Shown: piece by piece, positions 5,422 to 5,883 of the stretch
How the letters are laid out: every line of letters starts with the position of its first letter
Position numbering within the stretch: the stretch's first letter is position 1
NCBI GenBank assembly: GCA_905207905.1
Contig: CAJLNC010000112.1
Span: forward strand, 1-5,883
Source: an uncultured Lachnospiraceae bacterium
Lineage (GTDB): Bacteria; Bacillota_A; Clostridia; Lachnospirales; Lachnospiraceae
Direction of reading: 5' to 3'
Length of the DNA stretch: 5,883 bases
Made by a program: the position numbers and the translations under genes
The notes under the pieces: model-generated
Databases searched by the model: none
Told to the model about the DNA's origin: nothing
What the model saw: the letters and a program-made list of their open reading frames with translations, nothing else

Positions 5422-5678
5422 GATTCGCTTTCAGGCAGTCATCCCGGTAAAATAAAGTGTATTCTTTTAGACAGTGAGCCAGGCGTCCTCATTGGGGAGG
5501 ATATTTGGTGAATGCCGGAAGGATCAACCTTGCAGCTTGCTTTGAGGTTTTGGATCTCATAAGGAAGTATTGACAAAGAGAAGGATTGCTGTGTGCCTGC
5601 GGGAAAGCGCATGAGAAGTCAGGGACACAGCGGATTGAAAAGCGGAAAATTTTGAGCAGGAACAGGAGGAATAAGAAC
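5422..5678 (+). other. Long untranslated segment between the T-box terminator and tyrS, with a stem-loop
   Basis: These 257 nt hold no sure gene. The main feature is a strong stem-loop: GCTGTGTGCCTG (5588-5599) pairs with CAGGGACACAGC (5620-5631) with a single G·G mismatch in 12 positions and a 20-nt loop. Two further G·U pairs are possible at the base. No T-run follows, so it is not a terminator. A smaller hairpin TCCTC (5486-5490) / GAGGA (5497-5501) covers a GGAGG site before a 21-codon frame with a GTG at 5508 and a TGA at 5571-5573. A TTGACA at 5570-5575 has no -10 partner. A second small frame (ATG near 5610, 14 codons) is too weak to call. Confidence 0.5.
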
Positions 5679-5883
5679 ATGAAAGTTTATGAAGAGCTGC
5701 AGGCCAGAGGACTGCTGGCACAGGTAACAGATGAAAAAGAGATCCGGGAACTGGTGAATGAGGGAAAGGCTACCTTCTACATTGGATTTGATCCCACAGC
5801 GGACAGCCTTCATGTGGGACACTTTATGGCGCTGTGCCTGATGAAGCGTCTGCAGATGGCAGGAAATAAGCCCATTGCGCTGA
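5679..5883 (+). CDS. tyrS: Tyrosyl-tRNA synthetase, N-terminal part (cut by the window edge)
   Basis: It charges tRNA-Tyr with tyrosine using ATP, in the cytoplasm. The 68 residues seen start [15 protein letters not shown] and contain [18 protein letters not shown] (33-50), the class I signature with HVGH at 45-48 in place of HIGH. Numbering agrees with the Bacillus stearothermophilus enzyme: Tyr34, Gly36, Asp38, Thr40, His45 and His48 are all present. The ATG at 5679 has AGGAGGA (5664-5670) 8 nt upstream. The reading frame continues off the right edge without a stop; the KMSKS motif and the tRNA-binding C-terminal domain lie outside. Expression is controlled by the Tyr T-box upstream. Confidence 0.97.
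   Translation, partial: MKVYEELQARGLLAQVTDEKEIRELVNEGKATFYIGFDPTADSLHVGHFMALCLMKRLQMAGNKPIAL

Noticed and set aside
5570..5598. Second promoter directly before tyrS, starting with TTGACA at 5570
   Set aside because: No -10-like hexamer lies 16-18 nt downstream.

Overview
The window looks like chromosomal DNA from a low-to-mid-GC member of the Clostridia, most likely a Lachnospiraceae (Blautia/Ruminococcus-like) gut anaerobe. This is inferred from the purine-rich AGGAGG-type ribosome binding sites, sigma-A type promoters, a tyrosine T-box in front of tyrS, and the style of the proteins. The genus is a guess; no rRNA or other marker is present.

Layout. Positions 1-99 (+) are the tail of a membrane protein that runs off the left edge. 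A 198-bp convergent gap with some inverted repeats separates it from two minus-strand genes: an orphan HicB-like protein (298-573) and, upstream of it, a complete type I DAHP synthase (647-1681), the entry enzyme of aromatic amino acid synthesis, with a good promoter at 1720-1748. A divergent intergenic region (1682-2076) follows. It holds three tandem imperfect copies of a roughly 45-bp dyad-containing repeat and a plus-strand promoter at 2009-2037.

That promoter serves a probable plus-strand operon. It starts with a short stand-alone precorrin-2 dehydrogenase/sirohydrochlorin chelatase-like protein (2077-2526). Overlapping it by 4 nt is a 595-residue MutS-family ATPase with predicted membrane segments and no mismatch-recognition domain (2523-4310). 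After 85 nt comes a canonical RNase HI (4396-4872).

From 4873 to 5678 there is no sure protein gene, but the stretch is mostly regulatory. It holds a doubtful tyrosine-rich 34-codon ORF (4882-4986), a near-consensus promoter whose -35 box lies inside a perfect palindrome (5013-5041), a tyrosine T-box leader (about 5049-5421, specifier UAC, antiterminator, terminator), and then an unusually long 257-nt segment with a strong stem-loop before the tyrS start. tyrS (5679 onward) is cut by the right edge.

Functionally, two separate genes touch aromatic amino acids: DAHP synthase makes the precursor, and tyrosyl-tRNA synthetase uses the product under tRNA-Tyr control. No T-box is seen in front of the DAHP synthase. 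The clearest points for a second look are the membrane-anchored MutS-like ATPase, the tandem repeat in the divergent promoter region, the replaced candidate catalytic aspartate in the siroheme enzyme, and the long structured segment between the T-box terminator and tyrS. I found no CRISPR array, transposase, tRNA or rRNA gene.
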